DNA from: Sphaerosporella brunnea
Lineage: Eukaryota > Ascomycota > Pezizomycetes > Pezizales > Pyronemataceae
Assembly (NCBI GenBank): GCA_008704415.1
Contig: VXIS01000070.1
Span: 62,001-126,000, forward strand
Length of the DNA: 64,000 bases
Direction of reading: 5' to 3'
A program made the position numbers and the translations under genes. Positions 34,340 to 44,669 of the stretch are shown piece after piece. Each line of letters begins with the position of its first letter. The stretch's first letter is position 1. Below the pieces are notes generated by a model. That model searched no databases and was not told the origin of the DNA. It worked only from the letters and a program-made list of their open reading frames with translations.

Positions 34340-35010
34340 ATGTCGTTCCTCCTCCTCCTCTGCTACATCTACATAGTCCTCACTTCCTCCATCCTGGGCT
34401 CCCTCTCCAGCCCTCTCCCGCAGAAGCTCTGCCCCATAACCTCTGGCGGAGTCCTCAGCGTGGGTCCCCACCCTCACCCAAAAACCTCCGCTGACAGAAA
34501 CCCCAGTTCGACGACCTCCCCGAGGGGCCTCTCAGCACCTACAACGGCTTCCACTTCCCGGGAGTAGTAGACTGGAGCATCATCAGCGGCACCACGGGCA
34601 GCGCGATCCCCTACAACCTGGGCATAACCTCACGCCCGAACGCGCTTCTCTCATTGTTCCACTTCGAAACCAGTATCAACAGCGGCAACGCTTTCACGTT
34701 CGATCTCGTATCCTTCAACCTCACGGCGCTCACCGCCTCCAACAAGAAAAAAGCTGCATATCTCAAGGTTCGGGTTTCGGGGTTCAGGCCGGGAGAGCCC
34801 GCGATGGAAAAGTGGCTCAGGGTTAGGAATGCGTTTGGTGGCCAGGGCATGCCGCTGTATGTATATTTTGGCGGCGACGGTTGGAGGGGTTTGCAGAATG
34901 TCGCCGTTTGGGCGGTCGAGGAAGGCCCCGTGATGCCCCCCGCCCCCGGTGAGATGACGCCCGGGTTTGTCTTGGATGATGTGGTTTATAATAAGAGGTT
35001 GGTGTGCTGA
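34340..35010 (+). CDS. Orphan small secreted protein (207 aa)
   Basis: Exons 34340-34459 and 34507-35010, in phase. The N terminus is a clear signal peptide (MSFLLLLCYIYIVLTSSILG). The mature part looks like a beta-rich domain: YNGFHFPGVVDW, then FDLVSFNLTAL, LKVRVSGFRPG and PLYVYFGGDGW, ending DDVVYNKRLVC. The pattern of alternating hydrophobic strands, a VW..GEMTP..VLDDV segment and only two or three Cys suggests a jelly-roll or CBM-like fold. I cannot name a family. The acceptor CCCCAG of its 47-nt intron is canonical. It could be an apoplastic or wall-associated protein. Confidence 0.78.
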
Positions 35011-35089
35011 TGCTGGAGCTTTGATAAACACGAGAAAGTCGGAGTCGTTTGAGTGTATATAATTTAATATGGACCATTTGTTAGCAACT

Positions 35090-35170
35090 GGCAATCTGTC
35101 CGAGTGGTTAAGGAGTCAGACTCGAAATCTGATGGGTTCGCCCGCACAGGTTCGAATCCTGTGGTTGTCG
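35090..35170 (+). tRNA. tRNA-Ser (anticodon CGA)
   Basis: 81 nt starting GGCAATCTGTCCGAGTGG. 7-bp acceptor stem with GGTTGTC, anticodon loop CTCGAAA flanked by AGA/TCT stem bases, long variable arm (TGGGTTCGCCC) and B-box GGTTCGAATCC. Class II structure fits tRNA-Ser. A T9 run follows within about 10 bases as Pol III terminator. No intron. Confidence 0.95.
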
Positions 35171-36680
35171 CTATCTTCTTTTTTTTCTGCTTTCTTCTTT
35201 TTCGGTATTGGCTAGTTTGTATCCTAATTTGCGCTTCAAGCGATTATTTAAATGTACCGCGCTAAGTGGACTAAATCCTGATTGGCTGAGGCAACAAACG
35301 ATGAAGGGAAATAACTTGATGATGCAATGACGAGAATTCCCCCGTGCACTGTCTGTAACTAGAGACAGCACTCACAATGCGTGCGATTCTTCACCCCTCT
35401 TATAATACACCGTGCAGCTATACACGGCTGGCTAAACCTTGAATTTATCTTTTTACCTATCAGGATTCAGTACACTAATAGTATGTGCTCACCCATCCAT
35501 GGGATCCTTAATTCTTGGGTTATTTTTTTCCTTTATATATAACCTGCGGCGTGCCCGCGATGAAGGGTACCGGTGGAAGGGTGGAAAGTTTAAATTTCTG
35601 CTTTCTGGATCGGCTTGGGGTTGGGAATTGCTTGCCGCGAGTACCCGGTGCGCATGATGCATATGGGGGATAAAAATACTGTTTTGAAAGGTATACGTCG
35701 TTCATACAACTACCAGCCAGCTATCCAACTGTTGGGGTTCGGAGCAGGCTGCAAATGAAGCACTGTGTATCACTCGTCCCAGACTAGGGGTCGCCAAGTA
35801 TTTCTGAACCAAATGCGTCTCGCCGGCCAACCAAATGCGAGCTCGACGATTTGATCCTTCATCTACATTAACTCTTCCTCAACCTCTACCAACTGAGCTT
35901 CTTCTACCATGTTTCACATGCGGGGGTTGCTCCAGAATGTGCATGTTGACGTGGAGATAGGATAGCTTGTCGGCTGGAAGGCGGTTCCTCTTTTTATCAT
36001 GAATCAGGTTTCGGGTAGAAAAAGAGTGCTCCGATGTTACGGAATTAGAGAGTGTGTGGAGGAACTTGCCTGCAAGCGTGGCAAGCTCTCTTGCGAAGGG
36101 TATCATTTCTTCCCAAAAGTCCAGTGAGGTTCAAGGTCACGGTTACCTTTGACGTCATGATAGCGAGGCATTTCAGGTTGCCTGGTAGTTGATGGCGTAT
36201 GGAATCCCGGCGCCAGTGTGGGCACAGGACGCGGGCTTTATATCAATATCTTCTCGCATTCCAGACGCCGCGCTTCGGATTCAGGCCAGCCGGCGACATA
36301 GGCCTTGCCTCTTAGACCCGTCACGCTCAAAAAAAGGTTTTATGCGCTGTATTTTACAGTGTAGCATTACCGAAAGTTAAGAATTTTACCCGACACGTAT
36401 GCAATCGAACCGGAATTATCGACCCCCTCCCAGACTAGGGAAGTCGCTCACTGACCGTCATTCGACTTCCCTATCCCCAGACCACAGGGGGAGATGATCC
36501 TTCTGGTAAAGGATCAAGACGGTGTTTATGTAGAGTATGTAAGGTAACGAACGACTACTTAATTGCTTCAGCACGCTGCAAGTGCTCTGTATACAAAATA
36601 ATCCTCCCAAAAGCTTCTCCACCCATCCCACCATCGATGTAATACTAACCGCCTAGATATCCCCCACCACCTAGATACCT
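35171..36680. other. Intergenic region
   Basis: AT-rich. A small hairpin lies at about 36432-36477 (GACTAGGGAAGTCG / CGACTTCCCTATCC). No ORF with a domain. Confidence 0.4.
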
Positions 36681-37419
36681 CTAACCGCTCCAAACCGCCG
36701 GGCCGGGGAAAGTGTAGCTGGTCGGAATGGGGTAGTAGATGTTGATGAGGATCCCAGGATCGGTAGCAGAGTATACGCCGGGGATCTTGGCAGTAGGGCC
36801 TGGCGTGCCGCTGCCGCCGCCGGTAATCTCGATCTGCGCACATGACATGTAGAACTGTGCGCCACCGACAGTGCTCGCAACGTGCAGCGCTATGTGTTCA
36901 AACCGCAGCAGATACTGGCCGTTAGGCGTGTTCTTCGGGATCGTGAAGGTCCATTGCGTAGATGCTAGTTCTAATCAGCTCTATATACAGGAAAGGGAGG
37001 GGGGGATACGCACTAACGTCCCACGTGATCGCACTCGACGTGATACTCGTTGGCCCCTTCTGCCAAATCTTGAACCAATCGCCGTCGCCGTCCCACGTCA
37101 AGACACCGCTGCTGGGCGCCTTCGCCAGGTACGCCGTGAACACGCCGGGATGCGTGACCACGGTATCGGCCACGAAGCCGACCGTGCTCCCCGCCGCAAT
37201 GCTGATTACGTCGGAGGCTGGAGAGGCATCGACGTTGCAGCGCAGGTTCGTCGACGTCACGTCTGTTACCGGGCTGTTGCTGTAGATCGGCACCCATTGC
37301 CGGATGTAGTCGAATTGCGCTTGCGTCTGCCCGTTGGCGATCAGCTCGTAGAAACGGTAGTGCGCGAGCGCGGAGCTGGCGCTGGATAGTAGAAGGAGGG
37401 TCGTGCTGAGGAGCTGCAT
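36681..37419 (-). CDS. AA9 lytic polysaccharide monooxygenase (LPMO)
   Basis: Exons 37419-37014 and 36964-36681, 229 aa, in phase. A signal peptide of 19 residues ends ...SSALA, leaving His20 as the mature N terminus (HYRFYEL). His90 ([13 protein letters not shown]) is the second ligand of the copper histidine brace. The axial Tyr is expected in [22 protein letters not shown] and HIALH are typical AA9 core motifs. AA9 enzymes cut cellulose or hemicellulose oxidatively outside the cell. No CBM1 is attached. It is 3 kb from the secreted orphan with no sign of co-regulation. Confidence 0.95.
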
Positions 37420-38500
37420 GGTAGTTGCGATGGGTGAGCACTGGGGAGAAGACAGAGGAGAGGGTGAGGATGAGGGAGTTATATGGTGATGGATTCTTTA
37501 TGGTGATATGGTTATGTTCCTCCCTCACCGCTGAGTGAAGCTGCCTGCGGACACTTCCTAGAGGTTGGAGGTCAGCGGAGAGGATGCTGCCGATTTCCCC
37601 GTGCCAAATTTCGGATTTGAGGCCCGGCTGATATATTGAGAGCCCAATCCCAGAGGCTATGTCGACATCAAGGCCAGGAGGCGGAGAAAACCCCCAAAGC
37701 TTGATGCCCGGGTGGGTATAGTGCTGTTAGATCTTCCATGACGATTGCTATACACTATGAGACTCAGAGATCACATGTACTATGCACTACATCGATTGAT
37801 CCATTGATCCATTGATTGAGTGTTTAGGAGCGCGGAGAAGCAAGCAAGCAAGCATATGCTAGTAAATTAAGAAAAAAAACACCGGAGTACACACAGCATC
37901 GTGGAACTTTCGGCTCGGGAATCCGCAGGCTCTCCTGGATAAAATGCGGGGTATTAACCGGCCGGGCTTTTTACTTTTCGGAGAACCGGACCTGTCCTGA
38001 CCTTGCCGCCGGGAACTGTTCCCGATGGTATGGGTGATTGTGCTTGTTTACTTTCCCCGCCCCCGGTCTACAGGTAACGTGCGCCTACCTTCATGTAATG
38101 TAATTGTAGGCCTGCCTTGCCGAGTTCCGTTGTTTATTTTGACCACCTGCTTGTAGGTGAAGGCCGCGGCAGGATTGAAGATGGGGACGTAAGGGCAAGA
38201 GCGGTTGGTTGGGCTCGTCAGCTGCCATCATGAGGGAGGCTTTGCTAATTTCTCGGCAAAAGGCATCATTGCCGGTGCGTTTGCGCCGTTGGCCTCGAAG
38301 TTTTGATGGAGGGTACGTACATCCGGGGGAGTCTTCTGTTACGTGCTTGAGTAAAAAATAACGTTAACAATGAGTTTAGCGGTCTTGGGAGCCCATTCCG
38401 CAAGAGTCTGGGATCGAGCCTAGGCTAACTATAGTGTTGTTGATCCCTAAGCTAAGTGCTCCCATGTCTGCGATCCAATATCCCAACGGACTACCCCTGT
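37420..38500. other. Intergenic region
   Basis: Promoter side of the LPMO gene. A minor (ATTGATCC)n repeat lies at 37793-37816. No gene recognised. Confidence 0.4.
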
Positions 38501-40186
38501 CTATTCCACCGCCAAAACACTCTTTCCCCCATCGGCCGTGATCCTCTTCCTTATCTTCACTCTCATGTAACGAAGCCCAAACTTGCACACCTTCGCCTCT
38601 CCGTTGCCAGCCCCAGTCTGGCCAGTTCCGTTAGGAATACCCTTACTTCCGGAGCATCCACTGTCACTCTCAGCTCCGCCGCTCTCAAGTCCCACAGTTC
38701 CATGATCCGGCACCGTGATAGCGCTCGGCGCGAAAAGGAATGCTTCTCCGCTATCCAGTTCGACAATCCTTGCCATTAAACCAACTCGGTCTTCCTGTCC
38801 AGCCGCAGCAAGGTGTGCTTTCAAGAAAGTCAACCATTCTGGCGAGTTGAACCTATGCACCAACGTAAAGTTGCAGAGATCGAGGAGTTTTCCGGAAATC
38901 GTGGGCTCCTGCGTGGAGATCAAAACTCGGGTTCCTAGGTGGCGCTGAAGCCTGATGGTGCTGAGCAGGGTCTCGGTAAATTTCATCGCCGAGGGAGTAC
39001 CGCTCATATACTGTTCCTTGTCGTTAGCATGAGTTTGTTGACTTTAAACGTGGAGGTGATCACCTTGTGCGCCTCGTCGACCGCCACGACCCTTCCATAC
39101 TTGACCGGACAGTCCAAGAACAGGTTCAGGCAGATTTCGAAAAGCGAGCAGGCAGTCCTTCTCTAGTCAGCGGAATCTCATCTTTCTCAATGGATGGAGG
39201 AACCTACGCCTCGTCCACGAACGGATCACTAAGATCGATGACAGTCAGGTGGCCGGGGGAGACATCCCACTTCGCCTGCTGGATCTCCCCCAGCTTTAAA
39301 GCCATGAAGCTCTCTAAAATCTCCAAGCGGAGGTTCAGAGGACTCCTCTGGCCTGGCGAAAGATCCTCCCCATCCAGGATCTTCTTGAACTTTTGGTAGA
39401 CAAAGCCACCGCCGCTGGTGGCCATGGAACGCAGTATCTTTCTGACAACCTCCATGTAAAGCGGCGGCTTGTCGTCCGTACGGTCCACCGCCATGAGGGT
39501 CAGCATCCGTGATACGTTGAGATCCTTCTCCTTGAACCTGAGAGCGCGGATCGAAAGCCGCTGTTCCGCACCAGGGATCTCGGAATACTTCTGTTTCGCA
39601 TGCGCCAGTGAAGATGGCGGTACGAGCACAGTCACAGGGACGTGCGAAACCAGGTACGCCGCCTCGCAGGGCATGATGGTGTGCTGGTCGTAGTGGAACA
39701 CTAAACCAGTGAGTGGCCCCGGCAACAAGCCGAGTTGGGGGTCGAGAAGAAGGAAGTTCTCTGTACACCCTTCCATTAGCAGCTTACAGGCGGAACCCGG
39801 CATAATGAACCCATACCAAGCATGCAAGAGAGACTGTTGCTCTTGCCGGAGCCCTGAACACCACAGATAAAAGCCGAGCATGGGGAGTTGCTGTTGAGGA
39901 ACAGACGACCATCGGCCATTCCGTCTTCTTCAGTCGCTGGCAGCGGTGTGTTTGAACCGGAGACAGGATCTATCATCTCCATCTGTTCCCCCAAAAGGCC
40001 AAACTGAGTGTAGTTTGCCAAGGTCTCGTCCCCCTCAACTGCTATTCCAGCGGCAGCTGTGAATATCGGCGCGGTTCGGATGGATTCGGTCAAGGACGTG
40101 TTGGGCTTTCCTTCCTCCCCAGCTCTCAGCGATAGAAGATCGCAGTGAGAGGCGAGATGGTTGTTTATATAGTTGCCGAATGACAT
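38501..40186 (-). CDS. P-loop ATPase of the HerA/FtsK/VirB4-like type, fungal subfamily
   Basis: Exons 40186-39817, 39769-39208, 39157-39064 and 39010-38501, 511 aa, in phase. Walker A GVQGSGKS lies at about residues 109-116; Walker B is VVAVDEAHK at about residue 335. A further hydrophobic strand with Asp (LTVIDLSDPFVDE) comes before it. Downstream, RLQRHLGTRVLISTQEPT matches the sensor strand of HerA/TraG-like ATPases (ISTQ). The long middle part (LVSHVPVTVLVPPSSLAH...) is specific to this group. Members of the wider fold pump DNA or protein as hexamers; no role is known to me for this fungal type. The C-terminal tail is Gly/Ser-rich and then basic. The frame stays open upstream to 40312, but 40186 starts a more ordered protein. 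Confidence 0.75.
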
Positions 40187-40578
40187 TGAGAAGAGACCGT
40201 TTAGAAGAGTTCGCGAGAAAAAATAAACAAGAGATGTGCACAGGAAAGGGGTGGAGGGGAGAGAGGTGAAGGGAAAAAAGAGAGTGGGGATTGAGGAGAT
40301 AAAAGGGTCCAAGAGTGCCGAAGTACGGGCTGATGTTTGCCGGGGTTTGGTTCAGAATGTTCTGTATACACCTACAGGATGCTTGATATTGCAAGTTTGC
40401 CTGCGCAGGCATGAGGGGCCTTCCTGCACCTTCCCGCTTCTTGCACACACTGGTTTATGGGAAAAGTGGGTTGTTGTTGTTGTTGTCTCAGATTATGCCA
40501 GATGCTTTTTGAGAGCACTCGCGGTTTTACTACCAGAGTGGAGTGGGCGGTTATCTCGACCGGCGACAATCCGGGACC
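40187..40578. other. Intergenic region
   Basis: Upstream of the P-loop ATPase gene, ending at the Tc1/mariner-like element. Only short frames. Confidence 0.35.
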
Positions 40579-40580
40579 TA

Positions 40581-41012
40581 CAGTTGGGGACGCCTTTAAC
40601 CTGTGGGGTTGGGGACATTCATCTGGACTTCAAAATTACCAAACACGGAAATTAATTCTGTAATTAAGCTGCCAAGTTGCGAAATATACGTGCCAAGGTC
40701 GCCAATTAGGCATATCAGCCTCAGTTACGCTTGCCATTTATGGCAATTGTGCCTGCTAGCGCTGTTTTAATTGCCTATTACAGTAGGTTTTGCAGGGGAC
40801 ATCGCGTCTGACCCCCATATAAAATGCTTTTCTTTGAAAATTAACTGCTCCTCCAAAAATGCCTGGAAAAATGAAAGCTCGTTATTATTCGACAGAGAAT
40901 CATCCAGAGAGTCGAACAATAACGAGTTCTTTTGGAAAACCCTTTTTTTGGTGGAGGAGATAGCTGTTGAAAATGAGGCTCAAAACCCTCCGGTTTAAGG
41001 CGTCCCCAACTG
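40581..41012. mobile_element. Tc1/mariner (pogo/Fot-like) MITE, 432 bp
   Basis: Terminal inverted repeats CAGTTGGGGACGCCTTTAA and TTTAAGGCGTCCCCAACTG, flanked by TA on both sides (40579-40580 and 41013-41014). The CAGT start with a TA duplication fits pogo/Fot elements. The interior holds a second inverted repeat of about 55-bp arms (about 40847-40965: CTCCTCCAAAAATGCC against GGTGGAGGAG, and CTCGTTATTATTCGAC against GTCGAACAATAACGAG). No transposase frame. Confidence 0.82.
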
Positions 41013-41281
41013 TAGGACGGTTGATTGCTGTCTCTAGTTCTAATGCTCCGTCGGATGCACATGCCACTAATGGCCACAGCGCAATGCCAAAATAGATGTT
41101 TGCGGCTTTTTGGCTTTGGATTCGTGAGTTTCGTAACCCTAGTCTCAACGGGAGAGTTCATGGACGTCGTTAGGAAACCTAATCCACTAAATAGTCGCCA
41201 TAGCGCGTGTTCACGCGTCAACCCCCGCTATGCCCGTCGCGTCTCCATCTCGATACGCGACACCGCAGCACTCCAACGACA

Positions 41282-42603
41282 ATGTCCACCACCAACAAGC
41301 GCCGCCACCCTTCCCCAGACCTCTCGGACAGTGAAGACAGCACTGACACCAAGCTCGCCATCCTCCTCTCTCTGCACCCATCCGTTGCATTACCCACCCT
41401 CCTCGAAACGCTCCTTGCAAGCAACGGTTCCGTCACCGCAGCCTCTTCGCTCCTTGCCGCCCCACCTGCAAAAAAGCAAGCACGCCAACAATCATCGCTC
41501 TCCAAATTTCTCCAGCAGCCACTCTCAACCTCAAAACCTCTCCGTCCCCCAAAGAAAGGAGAAACGATACACCTGTACACACCGCTCTCGGTCTCCGCGT
41601 CTCTATGCCCCGTAACGCTACTGCACTCATTCCTGCCACCCGCACTTGCAACTTCCCTCCTCCAAGAGCTGCTCCATGAATCCAACACCTTCGCCGCCCC
41701 GCAAAGCTTCCGCCTATTTGACCGTGAGGTAACATCACCGCACACCAACGGCTTTTTCTTGCGGAATCCCGAGGTAGAGGCAAACGAGTATTTCTCGTAC
41801 CAATCCCGGCCGCTGGAAGCAAGGCCATACACGCCGTCGATGCTGGCAGCGACACAGATGGTGGAAGCGGCTGTAAACTCCCTACTCGACGCACGATATG
41901 GTGCATTGCGAGAAAATAAGCCGTGGGGGCTGAGTCCGCAGCCGTGGAGCACGAATGCAGCGTTGGTGAACCGGTATCAAGGTGCGAAGCAGGCGGTGGG
42001 GTGGCATACGGATGAGGTGACATATCTTGGGCCGATGGCGGTGATAGCAGGGTTGAGCCTGGGGGTGGAAAGGGAGTTCCGAGTAAGGAGGATGCATCCC
42101 TCAGACGCGGATAAGGGTGGTGACCCGGCGAAGAAGGGAGAAGAGAGGGAGAGTGAAGGCGCTTACGCTGTGCATTTGCCACATAATAGTTTGGTGATTA
42201 TGCACCCTGGAATGCAAGAGGGATGGAAACATTGTGTGCACCCAGTGAACGCAGTAGATCTGCACCCAGTGGCGGGAGATGTGAGGATCAACATTACGTA
42301 TCGTTGTTACAGAAGGAGCTTGAGGCCTGAGTTGACACCGAAATGTTTGTTTTCTTGCCCCATAGCGTTTGAGAGGGGACTGACTTGGACTCAGGTAAAT
42401 GTAAGCTGCCGATGATGATGCGAGCCGTGTTTGGGCCTGATCCACCCGACCCTGATACGCCAAGGAAGTATTTCTGGACTTGTGCTGCGCCATATCGTGT
42501 GGATGAAGGGGATGGCAAGGGGTGCAGTGAGTTTTGGTGGGCCGAATTTGATGCTGATGGTGAGCCGCTGTGGGGGGAAGAGAAGGGCGAGGAGAAGTCA
42601 TGA
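41282..42603 (+). CDS. AlkB-family dioxygenase with CUE-like N terminus and GRF zinc finger
   Basis: Exons 41282-42344 and 42395-42603 (50-nt intron, acceptor GACTCAG), 423 aa. Splicing restores PKCKCKLPMM, the start of a GRF zinc finger (later FWTC and GCSEFWW). The Fe(II)/2-oxoglutarate core has HTD at about residues 242-244, His about 317 in WKH, and RINITYR (Arg about 335 and 341). The N terminus (about 23-58) looks like a CUE ubiquitin-binding helix bundle. QSSLSKFL at about 70-77 resembles a PCNA-binding PIP box. By family, ALKBH2/3-type enzymes reverse alkylation damage in DNA or RNA; the GRF finger would aid nucleic-acid binding. Without the intron the frame stops at 42415. Confidence 0.9.
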
Positions 42604-42856
42604 TGGTTTCGAGATACCCATGTATTATGGAGCATCGAAGGTCACCGCCGTTGAAAAATGCAGAGACCCGCCCTGGCTTTTCTGCTACAAAAATATAAAG
42701 CCAAATTTTTATCCCCTCTTCATCTGGAAATACAACGTGTTCTCGAGCTCTTTATCTTTCAGCTCCTTGTGTCTAATACAGCGAGAAGCGCCAGAGGCAA
42801 CAGCACATTACAGCTTTGTTTCCGATCTACAAAAAAGCCACACCCGAACCTGGAAA
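42604..42856. promoter_or_regulatory. Promoter region of the coiled-coil gene
   Basis: TATAAAG at 42694 lies about 160 bases upstream of the ATG at 42857. No other feature is seen. Confidence 0.35.
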
Positions 42857-43501
42857 ATGTCACTATACGAGAGCTTTCCTCCGCCACCCAGCGACAGCGA
42901 CATGTCTGACCACACCGCAGAGGCGGTTTACAGTACATCACCCAGCGGCAGCGACATGTCTGACCACACCGCAGAGGCGGTTTACAGTACATCACCCACC
43001 GAATCAGAGCACCAAGAGCTCCACGAGCTTCCCGGCGACATCCCAGACGCAAGGGTCGGGCGCGGGGGAGGAGAAGCACAAGCCGGGCCCGCCAACTACC
43101 GGGCCGCACCCGAGCCAGCGGCAGCCGCATTCCCAACCCGCGAGCAAATCGAACTGATGCACCTCCGCAACATGCTCGAACAGTCGATTGTGCATCTACA
43201 AATCCTCGAAGACGTAAACCAGGACCTCCGCCAGCAATACGGGCGGCTGCAAGAGGCGCTAGCGGAAATGAACCGTGACCGTCCGCGCGGCTTTGTCCCC
43301 GCCGCCACATACAATTGGGCCCAGCGCGCTTACGGTGATTACGTACTCGAAGTGGAACACAGGTTCAGGGTGAATGCCGAATGGGCTGAGACGGAGTTCG
43401 GCAGGCTTCAAGCGGTGATTCGGAGGCTGCGCGCCGAGCGCAATGAGTCTAGGGCGATGTTGGCGGCGATCCTGAGGATTGCCCGGGCAAATCGAAGGTG
43501 A
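42857..43501 (+). CDS. Coiled-coil protein with intragenic tandem repeat, function unknown
   Basis: Single exon, 214 codons from the ATG at 42857 (AAAATG context); the frame stays open upstream, so an untracked 5' exon is possible. The N terminus contains a direct duplication of about 19 residues (SDMSDHTAEAVYSTSPS twice, encoded by 57-bp repeats). A disordered Gly/Ala/Pro stretch follows, then two helices with heptad character (about 108-135 and 170-212, LHLRNMLEQSIVHLQILEDV and later RLRAERNESRAMLAAILRIA). No family recognised; perhaps a scaffold or oligomerising protein. Confidence 0.65.
   Translation: MSLYESFPPPPSDSDMSDHTAEAVYSTSPSGSDMSDHTAEAVYSTSPTESEHQELHELPGDIPDARVGRGGGEAQAGPANYRAAPEPAAAAFPTREQIELMHLRNMLEQSIVHLQILEDVNQDLRQQYGRLQEALAEMNRDRPRGFVPAATYNWAQRAYGDYVLEVEHRFRVNAEWAETEFGRLQAVIRRLRAERNESRAMLAAILRIARANRR
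42889..43002 (+). repeat. Two 57-bp direct repeats inside the coding region
   Basis: AGCGACATGTCTGACCACAC... occurs twice in tandem, differing by a few bases near CCCAGCG. In-frame, so it adds 19 residues without breaking the gene. Confidence 0.85.
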
Positions 43502-43775
43502 GAGCTTGAGGGGAACTTTAGACTGGGATCTTTGGGAGGATGACTTTGTTTCTTGGATATCGCCTTCGGTTGTGGTTTATGGAGTGTAATATGGGATCTT
43601 TTATTGCTAGTTGTTGTTTCGCTTGCGGTTATTGCCTTTTTTAGTAAAATCCTTAGTGCTGCGTCAATTGTTACTTGCTACTGATACAAAGCCGGAGGAT
43701 ATCAACCTCAGACAACGTTGAAGAAACAAAAGAACAACAACAAACGCAGCGGTGTGCGACGCCCATAGACAGCAC
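43502..43775. other. Intergenic region between converging genes
   Basis: AT-rich 3' flanks of the coiled-coil and Cys-rich genes. Nothing else recognised. Confidence 0.35.
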
Positions 43776-44117
43776 CTAGTATCTCTCCTCGCGATGCGGC
43801 CGCTTCTCGCCGTACAATGCCATCCGTGCCATGGCTCTCCACTTCTTGCGCTTCTTGTTCCGCGCGGCAATCATCTGCGAGGTAGCAATCAGTGCCTCGG
43901 GACGGGTCGGGGGGTGGTCCCATTCTATCTGGCCGCAACACTCGCAGGCGTACCCCTCGGCGGCGCGGTTGCGCCAGTGTGGAAGCCCGACTCGGCTGAA
44001 GAAATCATGGCAGAGGTCGTTGGCGCATTGGATGTCGCCTTGGAGGTCCGGGGCGAGGATGTTGATGGTGAGGCATTGGCAACAGATCCAATAGTGGGCA
44101 CAGCAGACGGAAGACAT
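43776..44117 (-). CDS. Small Cys/Trp-rich basic protein (113 aa), probable zinc-binding
   Basis: One open frame from the ATG at 44117. Cys motifs: CC..H at residues 5-8, CCQC, then CANDLCHDFF, then CECCGQIEW, followed by a basic helix (ARNKKRKKWRAMARMALYGEKR). Two likely metal-binding clusters plus a basic tail suggest a nucleic-acid-binding small zinc protein. It reads as coding, but the other strand also carries a long frame through GC-rich repeats, so the call is tentative. Confidence 0.5.
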   Translation of the reverse strand: MSSVCCAHYWICCQCLTINILAPDLQGDIQCANDLCHDFFSRVGLPHWRNRAAEGYACECCGQIEWDHPPTRPEALIATSQMIAARNKKRKKWRAMARMALYGEKRPHREERY

Positions 44118-44587
44118 GGCCTGAGAGGTATTAGTGGAGGAGGGAGTGGGGGTGGTGAAAGGGGGGCCATACCGGCGGTTTCGGCGGAGGGGGGTATCAA
44201 CCAGGAAGGGGGGGGGGGATGAGAGGGTTGAAGGGGGGTATCAACCAGGAGGGGGAGGGGGGGGGGTGAGAGGGTTGAAGGGGGGGGTGGGGACGTTTTG
44301 ATGCAGTTTAGTACAAGGATGATGAGGATGAGAGGGTCTAGCAACTATGGTCATATTTTATCACTCTGGCGATGTGAGGTTTTGGTTTATCTATTTGCAA
44401 AAATATCTCGACATTAAAGATTTCCAAGCGGCGTATTTTTCTGCATGGAAGAATGTTCTTTTTCGAGTTCCAGCACGGATTTTAAGCTCGAAAACACCAA
44501 CGCTATTTGTTGGGAGGTGATCAAATTCGAGGTATCTGAAAAATCTCTAGAATCAGTATCCTTCAAAGTCGGTGATCATTATATCCG
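44118..44587. other. Intergenic region with G-rich tandem duplication
   Basis: Upstream of the Cys-rich gene. Contains the G-rich repeat listed separately, then AT-rich sequence up to tRNA-Arg. Confidence 0.4.
44187..44290. repeat. G-rich tandem duplication, about 45-bp period
   Basis: GGGGTATCAACCAGGA followed by a G-run and GAGAGGGTTGAAG occurs twice in tandem. Confidence 0.75.
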
Positions 44588-44669
44588 GGCCGTGTGGCCT
44601 AATGGCTAAGGCGTTGGTTTTCGGTTACGAAATCACCAAAGATTGTGCGTTCGAGTCGCATCATGGTCG
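44588..44669 (+). tRNA. tRNA-Arg (anticodon TCG) with a short intron
   Basis: Starts GGCCGTGTGGCCTAATGGC. Anticodon stem TTGGT pairs with ACCAA; the loop begins TTTCGG, giving anticodon TCG. About nine bases (TTACGAAAT) sit one base after the anticodon, where nuclear tRNA introns lie, and CGAAA in them can pair with TTTCG. The B-box is GTTCGAGTC, slightly off consensus. Acceptor stem GGCCGTG/CATGGTC closes the cloverleaf. Mature length about 73 nt. Confidence 0.88.

Noticed and set aside
34067..34477. 136-codon - strand frame
   Set aside because: Overlaps the promoter and first exon of the secreted protein on the opposite strand; no domain.
36432..36477. Small hairpin GACTAGGGAAGTCG / CGACTTCCCTATCC
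   Set aside because: Arms of only about 12-14 bp, no target duplication and no second copy; too short to call an element.
41433..42182. 249-codon - strand frame over the AlkB gene
   Set aside because: Antisense to the coding exon with conserved dioxygenase residues.
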